This document shows, piece by piece, positions 10,801 to 30,415 of a stretch of 35,302 nt of DNA. The first letter of the stretch is position 1; the number at the start of each line of letters is the position of its first letter. A program made the position numbers and the translations under genes. The notes beneath the pieces were generated by a model that ran no database searches, was not told the origin of the DNA, and saw nothing but the letters and a program-made list of their open reading frames with translations. Source of the DNA: Hypsibius dujardini (taxonomy: Eukaryota; Tardigrada; Eutardigrada; Parachela; Hypsibiidae); assembly GCA_001579985.1 (NCBI GenBank), contig LRSR01000881.1:1-35302 (forward strand). Reading direction: 5' to 3'.

Positions 10801-11834
10801 TTTGTTATGCTGTACACGAAGGCCACATCAACAGAATAAGATCGATTCTCTTCCGTAGAACTGCACATGTGCCAATCCCGTTCCGATCATTTGCCAATTA
10901 GACAGAATCGCGAGAATTTCGTTGATCCACTCATGCAATTCAGTTGTTAATTATACCTCAGTTAGTGCACACCGAATGAGCTAATTGGCTTGACCGCTTT
11001 CTTGTGGCCACGAGTGTACACCGGAAGAAAGGCTCCTCCTACTCACCAACCCAAAATTCAATGTGGAATCGATCCGCATCAACGCAATATTTTTTCGAGA
11101 CAAGAGGGAGGAGCTATTTGCTTTTTTCGAAGAAGACTGCGACTGAGAACTTTATTTTTCGACAGTTGGTCCATAGCTCCGCCCCCCCCCCGATCCCCGA
11201 TAAATATTCAGTGAAAACCAATCGATTTCAAATTAAATTCTACACGGAATAGCCTCAAGCGAAGTTAAATCGCGGTGGACGCTGAGGACTCAACTCTATA
11301 GGAATGGTTCGTTATTTTAGGCCAGAAAAGAATTGATTATAAAACTTGACCCACGTGCAAGATTTATGTAATTCTTCTGTCTCCCGGCTCCTTCTAGTTC
11401 CTGTACACCTACAACCCAGATCAGACAACCTTGAAGTCTTCGGAGATGATACCCGCTAGATGGGTTAAAGGCGCAGTCATTCCGGACCGGCCGCCGTGTG
11501 GACTGAGGGGCCAGTACTGTCTCCGCTCTAGCTGGACATCCATTTTGGTCCCTTCCGTCGTATTCTGCCTGTGCGTTGTGTCCATCACGATGCTTGTAGT
11601 TCGGTAAGCCCTCGCGCCTTAATCCGTCAGCGGCTATAGTTCATACGACATAGTTTATTATTTGGATGAAGGTACCTCATTCAGCAGCGGCTGTTATATC
11701 TGACCTGGTGGGAGATTGCGAGTTCCGACCTCATTATCAAGTCGCATAGAACCGCTAGTCTATGGTCCTTTGCGCAATCCCTTGTCCGGCTGGTGGATTG
11801 TATCGGACGCACGCATATTTCTGACCGTTTTTGA
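4892..11834 (+). CDS. Natriuretic-peptide-receptor-like protein, clearance-type (receptor guanylate cyclase ectodomain without cyclase)
   Basis: Eleven exons in consistent phase: 4892-5264, 5645-5686, 6592-6933, 8637-8680, 8857-8895, 8990-9067, 9856-9987, 10427-10477, 10563-10742, 11398-11603, 11672-11834; 549 residues in total. Residues about 35-430 form an ANF-receptor ligand-binding domain: PLGTSPSAGFN (40-50), PSTVSFAPTDTMVYGA in exon 3, and GMTNGDYVF spanning exons 5-6. Exon 10 gives the juxtamembrane PPCGLRGQYC (C461, C468) and one membrane span (about 474-495). Exon 11 starts like the membrane-proximal part of receptor guanylate cyclases (RRYLIQQRL, WWEI), then reads to a stop after 54 residues. 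No kinase-homology or cyclase exon was found before the opposing gene, and AATAAA lies at 12482. Known clearance receptors (NPR-C) have this layout. The N-terminal signal peptide is weak. Intron 5 appears to be GC-AG. Later exons lying elsewhere or an uncaught donor in exon 11 are the alternatives. Confidence 0.8.
5787..5945 (+). repeat. Dispersed repeat, copy 2
   Basis: Same family and orientation as 1-160 (shared GACTCGCTCACC and CTCGGTGATTGGTCTTTTCT). It lies in intron 2 of the receptor gene and ends just before a G-rich tract. Confidence 0.7.
5961..5990 (+). repeat. GGGGC tandem tract, G-quadruplex-prone
   Basis: Five consecutive CGGGG pentamers are followed by GGAGCGCGG and GAGGGGG. At least four runs of four guanines with one-base loops fit the usual G-quadruplex pattern. 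It lies on the coding strand of the receptor gene's intron 2. Confidence 0.8.
6247..6540. mobile_element. Foldback/MITE-like element, family A copy 1 (294 bp)
   Basis: The ends are inverted repeats. The left end reads inward as GCTTCTATAGGGTCCTCACA, then AGTCGGAACCAGGG. The right end, read on the other strand, is GCTCGTTTCCGTACAAGTCG, then GAACCAGGACCCCTCAGT. The interior carries the AAGATTTAACCC and CCTGATTGTTTTGAAA motifs also found in the copy at 9269-9748. It sits in intron 2 of the receptor gene. No transposase frame is present, so it is non-autonomous. Confidence 0.7.
7101..7679. repeat. Large inverted repeat (first palindrome of a foldback)
   Basis: The outer arms 7101-7146 and 7635-7679 are near-perfect inverted copies, with shared blocks GATGAGTCACGG, AATAAGTTGTTGC and TGGTCAAGAGG. 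Between them, degenerate copies of a CGGAAGGTTGACGGTC-like motif fill the left half, and its complement fills the right half, so the palindrome extends inward. It lies in intron 3 of the receptor gene. I see no coding capacity. Confidence 0.8.
7733..8442. repeat. Large inverted repeat (second palindrome of a foldback)
   Basis: Arms of about 135-150 bases at 7733-7883 and 8308-8442 are inverted copies. The best-conserved block contains GGTACGCTGA, GGAGGACGGTCC and TTGGTCGTGGTCTCTGGTCG on the left, and its complement on the right. The loop, 7884-8307, contains more GACGGTC-type motifs. It starts about 50 bases after the first palindrome, so the two may be one composite element. It lies in intron 3 of the receptor gene. 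Confidence 0.8.
9269..9748. mobile_element. Foldback/MITE-like element, family A copy 2 (480 bp)
   Basis: Inverted arms of roughly 150 bases. The left arm starts GCTTGTTTAGGGTTCTTACA; the right arm, on the other strand, starts GCTCGTTTAGGGTCCTACAG. Both contain CCAGGGGATGGGCA and AAAGATTAAACCCAAAATT. A 7-base direct repeat CCGCTTC flanks it (9256-9262 and 9748-9754), which may be a target-site duplication. It lies in intron 6 of the receptor gene. There is no transposase frame. Confidence 0.75.
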
Positions 11835-11999
11835 TTTGAGTTTTCTACGTCATTCTAACTGCAACCTCGAGCATCTCCTTTCTGCGGTGTCAGATGGACC
11901 TCCTGTAATCGTTTGGCCGGTAGAAGCCGGCCAAAAAGATTAACTGCTCTGTCTGGTTGGTTTGAAAAAATTCCGAAAAAATTATGGCAACCCAAATGA

Positions 12000-12200
12000 G
12001 CTATCCGTTTCGTTGGTGATGAAAAGGAGAAGCGAACGACGGTTAAAGAGGTGGACGGTGTGTCTACGTATAGAGGGGTTGCATCGAAATCTCGGCCGGG
12101 AGGTTGATAGTTCTATCTGAGTACTGATAGTCAGTCCGGAAGGCTACTGCTCACTCCGAAAGGTTAACATTAACCGTTAACATCGACGCACAATTGCCAG
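12000..12200 (+). repeat. Degenerate copy of the GACGGTC / CGGAAGG motif family
   Basis: Motifs such as GTGGACGGTGTG, GTCCGGAAGGCTAC and ACTCCGAAAGGTTAAC resemble the repeated units of the palindromes in the receptor intron at 7101-8442. It falls in the predicted 3' untranslated region of the receptor transcript. Confidence 0.45.
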
Positions 12201-12481
12201 GAAAGTTAGGCTGCACAGTGGCTTTTTCCAGTGCAATACTTCGGCACTAAGAACTTTGGCGGTTGAGAGCAGCATGTCCGTCTATCTGTCTGTATGCTTG
12301 TCTATTTGTCTGCGCGCCTCTGTCTGTCTGCCTGTCACAAAAATGCTTCCTGTCTGCTTCGATTCTATACCCGATATGTAACCTGCCTCTGTGCCTGATT
12401 CACCTGCGCGTCTTCTTGCCCCCCTGTCCGGCAAATATTTTTTGCCTGCCTGCCGAAGTATCCGTCAACTCACGATCGAAA

Positions 12482-12487
12482 AATAAA
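12482..12487 (+). terminator. Polyadenylation signal AATAAA, receptor gene
   Basis: First canonical plus-strand AATAAA that I noticed downstream of the receptor stop at 11832-11834, about 650 bases away. It supports a transcript end here rather than further cyclase exons. Confidence 0.6.
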
Positions 12488-12506
12488 GACCATTTTCCCA
12501 GATAAG

Positions 12507-12512
12507 TTTATT
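12507..12512 (-). terminator. Polyadenylation signal AATAAA (minus strand), P5-ATPase gene
   Basis: TTTATT on the plus strand, about 470 bases after the minus-strand stop codon of the P5-ATPase at 12979. It lies 20 bases from the opposing receptor signal, so the two transcripts likely overlap at their 3' ends. Confidence 0.6.
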
Positions 12513-12978
12513 TAATTATATGGCTTATCGTGGTTCGATAAAAGCCCCCGTCCGTGCATTGAGGTATCGAAGCGCGCTCAAAGAAAACGTACAAAGTTCA
12601 GGAAGGTGGAGGCAGTCACTCTCACAGCCGGACAGAGAGTTCCTCCACCAAGAGTAAAAGATACACAGACGCAACATTTCCTGATCTCGAGCATACGACG
12701 AGGAAATATCCCCTCAATCTCCGACGCCGAAAAGGAAAACACATTCCCAGCAGAGAACGCGGAGAGAGAAGAGAGAGAGAGAACCAGAAGAGATTCCACA
12801 CTCAAACACCACATGCGTGTGTGCGTGTGAAGGACATACATGTATGATAAAAAAGGGGGGAGGGAAGGAAGCAGCTGCCAGTGTGAGTCACAAGAGGAAC
12901 ATGAAGAGGGAAAAACATGAAATTTCAAGACTCTTGAAATCGTTGGCGAATTCGGTCATCATGACCTTGTCCTCGTCT

Positions 12979-22627
<9,649 letters not shown>

Positions 22628-24609
22628 TAAGCCCCACCAGCACAGCGGTGGCTAAACAGCGCGGTGTGAAAGTACTTGTCCTTGCTATCGATGTTGTCCT
22701 TTCCTTCCCTCAGGAGAATAATATTCCTGCAATAAAGCAATTACATTTGACGCCGTTTTCAACTCCACTAGTTCATAGGTTCACTTAAGTATCGTTCTTA
22801 AATTTCCGGCTCCTTCTAATGTCACAGCTTTACTAGGTGTGCTTCAATGCCGACAAAAAAGAATGATAAAACGTAAACAAAAGGGCCACGCAGCAATGTC
22901 TCGCACATCGACGCCGCGACTGAATGATCTTTCACGCACAACCTGGAATGACGATTTGGACTTTTGTGACTCAATCATACAATCACCGAGCCCGCTTTTG
23001 ATAAGTCATTGTCACACGTCATTTCCGTAGCTAGTCGTTGCGTATCCCGATCAACACTTAAACGTATTGCTCAGACGTAAATAACTTTGAGTTTATTTAA
23101 AAATTGAAAGGCAGCCGACAGTATTTTTAAATAAATCAAAAGATAATTTAACCACAAAAATGAAGTCATCTTCATCTAATTAAATCTAAACGTGAAATTA
23201 AACAATTACCTTCCATTTAAATTATCCGAGATTGACCGCACATTAAAATGTGCGATTAAAGCAATGAGACTGTGATAGAATTTAATATGGAGCCCTAAAC
23301 AAACAAAGCATTGAAAAAAATTGTGCAATAAAAAACTGCGCACTAAGAAATCAGACAATCAAGCGATGCTCATCCAGTAAAATAAAGCCACGCAACAGTT
23401 CAATCAACCGCTGAAAAATCATTTAAATCTAACGCCGTCAATCAAATCAATCAACAGCTACCGGTTGTGCATTAAAATCAACCAATCAATCAAGAGACCA
23501 AAGCCAAAACACACACCGTCTTTTCTCTTATCTCCTCTCAGACCGAAAATTGACGTTCACCGACTGGACTATCTGCAACGCAACTCAGGAACCCTCTGCG
23601 AGGGCGGGACCTGCCTCACAGAGTTCCCGAGATCATCCACTGAGTCAATGTGCGGAATAATCTGCAACCAAATGGAAAACAAATCCCCCGTAAATAGATG
23701 TCCCAAATAATCCATCCCGGACTTCAAAACCACTCCGCTGTCGCATATTATTAAAAAGCGTAATTCATGCGAAATTCAAATTTGTCAGCGAGAAGACAGA
23801 ATTCAAGGGAGAACCGGTGGAAAAAGCTCAGGGAAGACGGCGAACCCTCAAAGACGTCCCAAAGCGCTTTCACCTTTCCCAGCCTCCCGTCTAACACATC
23901 GAATTTCTTGAACTGCCAAATATTTTTCTTCCGGGGGAAAAAAATATTTCGCATCGTGACAGTGCCGGCGAGGGATTATTTCCGGGATGCCTTATGGAGA
24001 AAATACAACGGCCATTTTTAGAGGACCATTTTTCCTCACCAAATGTTATAATCTCCTCTCCGAATCCGACACTTCCGAGGTGGAAAATTCACTGAGATTC
24101 CGCAATAAAATATAATACCGGGTGGGATGGGGTGGAGGATTAAAAATGGCGAAACGGAAATGAGGCAAAACACAAAGTTGACTGTTTTCTTTGCTGTGCT
24201 TGTTTGTTCACAGCAAAAATTTCCTCAATCAGCACGTATGTCGCAGTTACAACTGAAATGAACAGTTTTATCAGGTGGCCGCCACAACAAAGCTGTTTAC
24301 TTTCTACTTGTGCCGCGTAATTAGTTTTAACGATGCTGACCAATCAAACAATCCATATACTAGGGTTTGACGCCAGTAGGTTTAAGGCCAACTCGCAAGT
24401 CAACAGACAGTGATGTGCATGTAAATTGCGCATAAAATGCGCACTGCACATGTTACCAGAGTGCGCAGTATGCACAACGTGCGCACTCCGCGTGGTGCAC
24501 ATTTTGGTGTGCTTGTCTCTCGTCGGGTTCTCCCTGCATTTTTTAGTTCTCCCCCGATCGGCGTCCACTTTCTCCATCTTTCCCTGCCTTATCTCACCTC
24601 ACCACCAAC
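22628..24609. promoter_or_regulatory. Divergent intergenic region, P5-ATPase / RPS3A
   Basis: About 2 kb between two divergent start codons. It must contain both promoters and the P5-ATPase 5' untranslated exon(s). It includes scattered CAATCAATCAA runs (about 23430-23490) and is AT-rich from 23060 to 23480. I see no other convincing gene. Confidence 0.6.
24412..24510 (+). promoter_or_regulatory. Cluster of TGCGCA / GTGCAC palindromes upstream of RPS3A
   Basis: In about 100 bases, 100-200 bases before the RPS3A ATG, there are at least eight alternating purine-pyrimidine motifs: GTGCAT, TGCGCA, TGCGCAC, TGCACAT, GTGCGCA, TGCACA, GTGCGCAC and GTGCAC. TGCGCA is the core half of NRF1-type sites in animals. 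A promoter role is inferred from the position. Confidence 0.45.
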
Positions 24610-26425
24610 ATGGCTGTCGGGAAAAACAAGAAGCTCGCCAAAGGAGGCAAGAAGGGTGGCAAGAAGAAGGTGTAAGTAACATTTGTGTGTCGTAGAACTT
24701 GAAAGACACCTTATGATGCCTCAAAATGGGTTCGCCAACCGAAACTTTTCCTGTTCGCCGTATAATCAATTGTTTTTTGCCTCTCCCTATGCAGCATCGA
24801 CCCCTTCACTCGCAAGGACTGGTACGATGTGCGCGCACCGTCCATGTTCAACCAGCGGAACATCGGAAAAACCATCGTCAACAGGACTCAAGGCACCAGT
24901 AAGTTCCTGCCAGGTCGCCCCGTTTTTCTACCGTAAACCTCACACGCATCCACTCCACTCAAACAAGAATAAGATTCGTCGAGCTTTTTCACGATGGGAA
25001 CTCCTCACAGACAACATCGATGAAGGGAATTAGTCTGTCAGATTGACATACAAATTAGAGCATTCCTCGTCAATGACGTCGCTCAGTCGCTTGGTTTTCT
25101 TCATTCCAACTCCACTCGTAATTACGCCACCCAAGCAAAATGGGATGGCAAAATCCTTTTCACATTTGAGGATCAAAACCGACAGCGCCGTCAGGCAGTT
25201 TTTTTCCAGTGAACCGATCAAAGTCTGCTCTAGACTGGGATTAGTGGTCTAACCAATCAATCAATCGTGTGAAAACTGATGTTGAATTCCACCGCATCGC
25301 TCGCATCGCATCACTGACTTTTTTCACTCCTCGACAGAGATCGCCTCGGAGGGCCTGAAGGGACGTGTGTTTGAGGTGTCGCAGGCGGATCTGCACAAGG
25401 ATGAAAATGGTTTCCGGAAGTTCCGCTTGATGTCGGAGGACGTCAGTGGAAAGAATGTCCTTACTAACTTTCACGGCATGACCATCACCACCGATAAGAT
25501 CCGATCCATGGTCAAGAAGTGGCAGGTATGATAGAAAATTGTTCTTAAGTTAGATTTCCAGGCGGAAATTAATGGGCTTCTGTTCTTCCCTCAACAGAGT
25601 CTGATTGAGGCGCACGTCGATGTGAAGACTACCGACGGATTCCTCCTGCGGCTTTTTGTCATTGCATTCACTAAGAAGCGAGCAAATACCATGCGCAAGA
25701 CTGCTTATGCCCAACATGCCCAGGTAAGTTCTATCTGCACAACCAGGAACGACAGACCGTCCTAATGAAAATTTTATATTAATTGCATGGATTGATTGAT
25801 TGATTGACGTCGTGACCGCTTTTGCTTCTTCACAGTGGTTGGTCGGTTGATTGATTGACTTGAATGGAGTGTTATTTGTATAGACTGCCGCGTTAGTAAT
25901 TGATTGATTGATTTGAAAATGATTTGGATGCGTTTGCTATTCGAGCGTGGAGCTCTTGGTCTGAGATTATTTTAATGGGATGTGGTAATTTTCTGTTTAT
26001 AGATCAAAGAGATCCGGAAACGGATGGTGTCCATCATCCAGCGGGAGGTGTCGACGTGCGACTTGAAGGACGTGGTCAGCAAGCTCCTTCCCGACTCGAT
26101 CGCCAAGGACATTGAGAAGGCCTCGCAGGGAATCTACCCGCTCCACGATGTCCACGTGAGGAAGGTGAAGGTGCTGAAAAAGCCCAAGTTCGAATGTAAG
26201 CACACTCTGCGAATCTTCAAAATTTGCGTGATTAACCAACCGTTTTGTCCGTAACTTGGGTTGTCTGATTTTGATTGTGGTTGTTGGTTTGGCCTTGCAG
26301 TGTCAAAGCTTCTCGAGCTGCACGGTGAAGGAGGAAAAGGATCGGCGACCGCGGCCGTGAATGCCGATGGTGTTGTCGTAGAACGACCGGACGGTTATGA
26401 GCCTCCAGTTTTGGCTAGTGTTTAA
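24610..26425 (+). CDS. RPS3A: 40S ribosomal protein S3a (eS1)
   Basis: Six exons in phase: 24610-24671, 24795-24898, 25338-25525, 25598-25723, 26003-26195, 26301-26425; 265 residues, against about 264 in other animals. The N-terminus [20 protein letters not shown] is the lysine-rich start of the family, followed by [76 protein letters not shown] and IREIRK-like IKEIRKRM. It is a structural protein of the small ribosomal subunit. The leader before the ATG is pyrimidine-rich (CTTTCTCCATCTTTCCCTGC), as in TOP mRNAs, but the start site is not known. No C/D-box snoRNA with both boxes was found in its introns. It is tail-to-tail with the phosphatase gene. Confidence 0.98.
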
Positions 26426-26831
26426 TTGCGGATAATGATGCTCTTTTTATCCGTTGTCGTATGGAAATGAAGAAATCAATCTGACCCACTTGCCCCGATT
26501 GCGCCCTTTTCGTGTGGTGAGCGAACCTGGTACAGAATGGGTTTGACAGGGCAATCAAACAATCGATCAATCAATCTATCAGGGTCGGACTATATTCTAT
26601 TCCAGTTTTAGTAGGGAAGGCAAAAACTATTTCGTAAAACTAGTTTTCGGTTGGTCACTTGGACATCGGTTAAGTATAATATTTTATTTAAGTTTTCCAT
26701 TGAGAAAACTTTCAGTTTTAGACAATTTTTAGGTGTAGTCTAATGGCCATTGCGTATAAATGACCTGGTACTGAGCCGACAGAACGGTGGCTCAAGCAAT
26801 CAATCAGAGCATAGTGTGTGTACATATATAT

Positions 26832-26837
26832 AATAAA
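26832..26837 (+). terminator. RPS3A: Polyadenylation signal AATAAA, RPS3A
   Basis: AATAAA in TATATAATAAATAC, about 400 bases after the RPS3A stop codon. I noticed no closer plus-strand AATAAA. Confidence 0.6.
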
Positions 26838-26859
26838 TACGTGTAATACTGTCAGGTCT

Positions 26860-26865
26860 TTTATT
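26860..26865 (-). terminator. PDP1: Polyadenylation signal AATAAA (minus strand), PDP gene
   Basis: TTTATT on the plus strand, about 100 bases after the minus-strand stop codon at 26969. It faces the RPS3A signal 23 bases away. Confidence 0.65.
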
Positions 26866-26968
26866 AGAATTTAAGAAAAAAAACACGTAAAATAAAAATA
26901 CGTATAAATAAAAATTGACAAGAACAGATCACAGGAAGTCTCCACAAAGAACAGTGGATTAATTCCGC

Positions 26969-28668
26969 TCATTGCGGCTTAGCCGAGCCGACTGTCGGTT
27001 CCATCGGTGAAAACATCCGCAGGTAATCGGAATCGAAAAAAATGACCTGCACGGTCATGTCGTCTCGCTGGTAGCGCGCCTCCTCCACGCTGGCGCTGAG
27101 CGCCCGCGACAGCTTCCCCATATCCAGACCGATGTCGGTCCGACCGAGCGCGTGCCGGATGACGTGAGTCGAGACATTTGCGTCGTCCGGCTTTTTTGCC
27201 TGCGCGATCATCCGCTTTTTCAGGCGGACGTTCAGCTCGCCTAACGTCACACCCGAGTTGGGGGTGAAGGGCTGGAGAGCCCGCCGACCGCCCATGTGCT
27301 CGATGACGAGCTTGCTGGCGCTGTCTTCGGTGAGGAAGTCAAAGAGACCGTCGGAGGAGAGGAGCATGAATTTGTTGTGGGCCTGTAGGCGGTGGTGGAT
27401 GATCTGCAAGAAAAAGTAGAAGGCGATTAGTGAAACAAGTGGTCAATCCAAGCACAGACAGATCAAGAGAAGGATGGGGTAATCACTTACAGACAAGTAG
27501 AGATGGGCAAACAACTACACCGACATAAAAAGGGAGGGCAGGCAGACCTTACACCCAATGAATGAGGGTGCGTGGAGCTTAATATAACTCGCGAATTAGA
27601 CTGAATATTGAGAAATGGGTAGAGAAAAAGACTGACTGAAGGGGAAAAGTAAAGTAAAGTGAATGCAGAACTGATAAACATACAATTGTATAGAAAAGGA
27701 TTATATAGAGAATAGAACGGGCATTTTTTCCGCACCCGAATCGCATAGGATTATTTCCGCGTCATTCCGCGCCGTTTGTAGGCAAATCTAATTTAATTTT
27801 CGTGATACGCTTTGTTCTAATTTTTCTATTTATTTTTCGGGGTATTATGCCATGTTTCTATAAAGATCTGCAAGAGAGGTAGCCGTCCTCACACCTTACG
27901 CTGAAGGGCTGAACTCATAATTCGTTTGCCGCTCGCTCTTCTCTCAATGCCCGTAATAATTCAGGATCAGAAACAGTCAATTTCTTAAATCGCATATTCG
28001 GAGAGAAGGAAAACTACGACCACGAGTTTCATCCTGCGCGCTTCTTATAATGCTCCGCTGGGCCATCAACTTGATTTTCACTTCCGTGGCCTGGTTTGAA
28101 ATGTGGCCGGGGCGGAAGTTTTTGGTTAAAATCACTCGAGTTATGCTCCTCTTGCTCGCTAAAAGAAAGAACTTACCTTCCCGTCAAGAAAACAATAGAG
28201 GGTTTTTTCGTCAAAGGTACAGCCATTCAGACCAGGAAGTATAAGTTTCCCGTTTGATCATCCCTTCCGGTTAATCATACATAGGTACAAACTGTATCCA
28301 GGGTCTGGCAAATCCCTTCCCGTATACCGAAGAGGTAAAGGACCATGTTAGTTGGCATTTTCGTTAATTTCAGCTTAAACCACAGCTCGCTTAACTCAAT
28401 ATCATTCACAGGGAATAAAATACTTGTATTCCGCATCCGCGATTGATGCTCTCCAGGTCTCCAGAGGGATGTCCTTCATTATCTAGAGGTACTTTTTACC
28501 TTATTTAAACCTTTTTTTTACCTGTCGAATTTAAAGTTTTTGAAAACAGTTTCGCTTTCCATTCATTAAATCACGCGAAAAAGTCTATATACACTCCCCC
28601 ATAAATCCTTGATTAAATAGAGAAGACGGACAGACAGATATACAGACAGTGAGATGGACGGACGGACG

Positions 28669-28710
<42 letters not shown>

Positions 28711-28748
28711 TATACAGACAGTGAGATGGACGGGCGGACAGACAGACG

Positions 28749-28779
<31 letters not shown>

Positions 28780-30415
28780 AGTGAAACGGACAGAGAGACA
28801 AACGGACAGACAAACCTAATGAGAGCCACAATCACTTACTTCAGGTTCAGCTGTGAGGTAAGGCGGCGTATAGCAATGATACGGAAACAGGTGCATCAGC
28901 TGATGATGTCTTAAAATCGCCTTGAGCTTCTCCACTGGCCACTTATACTGACAATCCCCAAAGGCGCGCAACGGAAACAACTGTCCCAAAAGCCGCTCCC
29001 CTACCACCACCGTCCCCGCTTCCGACTCGGGGTGTTGACTGAGAATCCGCTTCATCTCCGCCGGATTGGCGTGGGTGTGGTGGTTGACCAACGTCTTCGT
29101 GCTCCACTGACCTTCCTCATCGACGCTGGCGATGAAGCCGGACGTGTCGCCCGTGCCCGCCACATAAAGGTCGCAGTCGTTGACGTAGGCCAGACTAACC
29201 ACGGCGCCGCTCAGGCTTGCTGCGAGATTCTCCAGGTTGACGTGCTCGACCACTTCGTTGTCCGAGTTGAGGGTCTCCAGGCCGCACGCGGAGATGTCGT
29301 GGTCCATCCTCAGGAAGGCTTCGCGGAGCCGATCTGGGACCTGGTGGAGCGGATGAGGTTCCTTGACGCGGTCGAGGACGTACTGACGGAGCCATTTGAA
29401 GTGATTGGGTCGTTGGCCGGCAATCATGTAGTCGCCAGGGTGCATCTTCCGGCTAACGATTGGTGGGAACTGGACAGAGCGGAACAGCAAAATGAGAAAT
29501 GTTTAATAATTTCGATATTTTTGCTAAAGAAAAATCTAATCCCACTACTAGTACCCGATCTACGAAACAGATGGGAAAATACGGGGAAGAATAATCCGTC
29601 ACATACTTGACCAGCGAAGGTTAATGCACACACAAGCTAAAACATCAATCAAATACTCGCCATAAATACCGATTGAGAACTAATTTTCCTTCCGTAGATT
29701 CCCTCGAGATCGGAATTTCATGAACAAAAAGACCCCTTCAACAGATTTAATTAAAAATATACCATGGAAGCGCACCAGTATAAGGAATGACTAAATAAAT
29801 CAATTTAAAAAAATCTAACCAAGCCAATACATCAATCAAGTACTTCGCACAATAACGAACTCACGGCAAACTCTCCTTTCTGGAAAACCACTCGGAATTC
29901 CTCAAAGCCTCACATTTCTTGTTGCAAAAAGCGTTCTCGGTAGGGTAAATGACCCACAAACGCACCTCCGATTTCGCGGCCAGCGACGCGTCCATCTCTT
30001 TGGCCAAACGGTCCAGTGACTCGAGGTCCATCAAGGCGACGGCGACATAATCCGCCAAGCGTTCACTCAACGCCTGCCCGCATCCCGGCCCACCGTGGCC
30101 GTCAATCACTGCAAACAGCATCCCGCCGCTGCGCAACAACCTCGCCTCCAGACAGCGATCCTCAATGGGGAAATTGGCAGCCAACTGGCTCACTTCGAAC
30201 GACTTGATGGGCGGGGGAATCTCCATGTCGAGGGAGGTCGCCTCGCGCAGTCGGAGAATGTGGTTGATCTGCTGGGTGGTGAGCTTGGCGCGCAGTCCGC
30301 CGGGCAGTTGGGTGTGAAAGGCATGGGCCAGGCAGGTGGTGGAGGGGAATGTGGAGCGGTGGGCAGTGCGGCGGAGGAGAAAAATGCGGGAGACGCTCCG
30401 GAGGGGCGCGTTCAT
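26969..30415 (-). CDS. PDP1: Pyruvate dehydrogenase phosphatase catalytic subunit, mitochondrial (PP2C/PPM family)
   Basis: Three exons, all phase 0: 29966-30415, 28840-29469, 26969-27403; 504 residues, slightly shorter than vertebrate PDP1. The Arg/Ser-rich, acid-free N-terminus (MNAPLRSVSRIFLLRRTAHR) is a typical mitochondrial presequence. PPM metal and phosphate residues are present: PIED (83-86), DGHGG (105-109), GTGD (255-258), RAFGD (318-322), SDGLFD (377-382) and RDDMT (473-477). PDP-specific context includes NFPIEDR, FDGH-type IDGH, SERL, and YHCYTPPYLTAEPE at the end of exon 2. The enzyme dephosphorylates and so activates the E1-alpha subunit of pyruvate dehydrogenase in the matrix. 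The exon 1 donor GTGCGT after AKSE was chosen because it alone joins exon 2 in frame; a later GTGAGT (29859-29864) would break the frame. PDP1 versus PDP2 cannot be resolved. Confidence 0.95.
27404..28839. other. PDP intron 2, mostly featureless
   Basis: A 1,436-base intron. Apart from the GACA array at 28625-28816, I see no coding frame, RNA gene or clear mobile element in it. Confidence 0.6.
28625..28816 (+). repeat. GACA/GACG array with higher-order unit
   Basis: Tetranucleotide GACA/GACG repeats in PDP intron 2. The longer phrase GATATACAGACAGTGAGATG occurs twice, so the array was partly expanded by duplication of a larger unit. Frames through it are low-complexity. Confidence 0.95.

Noticed and set aside
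22839-23030. 63-codon plus-strand frame upstream of the P5-ATPase
   Set aside because: Basic, feature-poor and short; no splice or poly(A) support.
24672-26002. C/D-box snoRNA in RPS3A introns, as in vertebrates
   Set aside because: Intron 1 has ATGATG near 24714 but no D box. The other introns I read show no paired C and D boxes.
28566-28914. Ser/Val/Cys-rich and Asp/Arg/Gln-rich frames over the PDP intron
   Set aside because: Translations of the tetranucleotide array, not genes.
29032-29610. 192-codon plus-strand frame
   Set aside because: Shadow of PDP exon 2 (28840-29469), which carries conserved phosphatase motifs.
29865-30415. Longer first exon of PDP using the GTGAGT donor at 29864
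   Set aside because: It would join exon 2 out of frame. The GTGCGT donor after 29966 gives a frame-preserving junction at the position expected from PDP homology.
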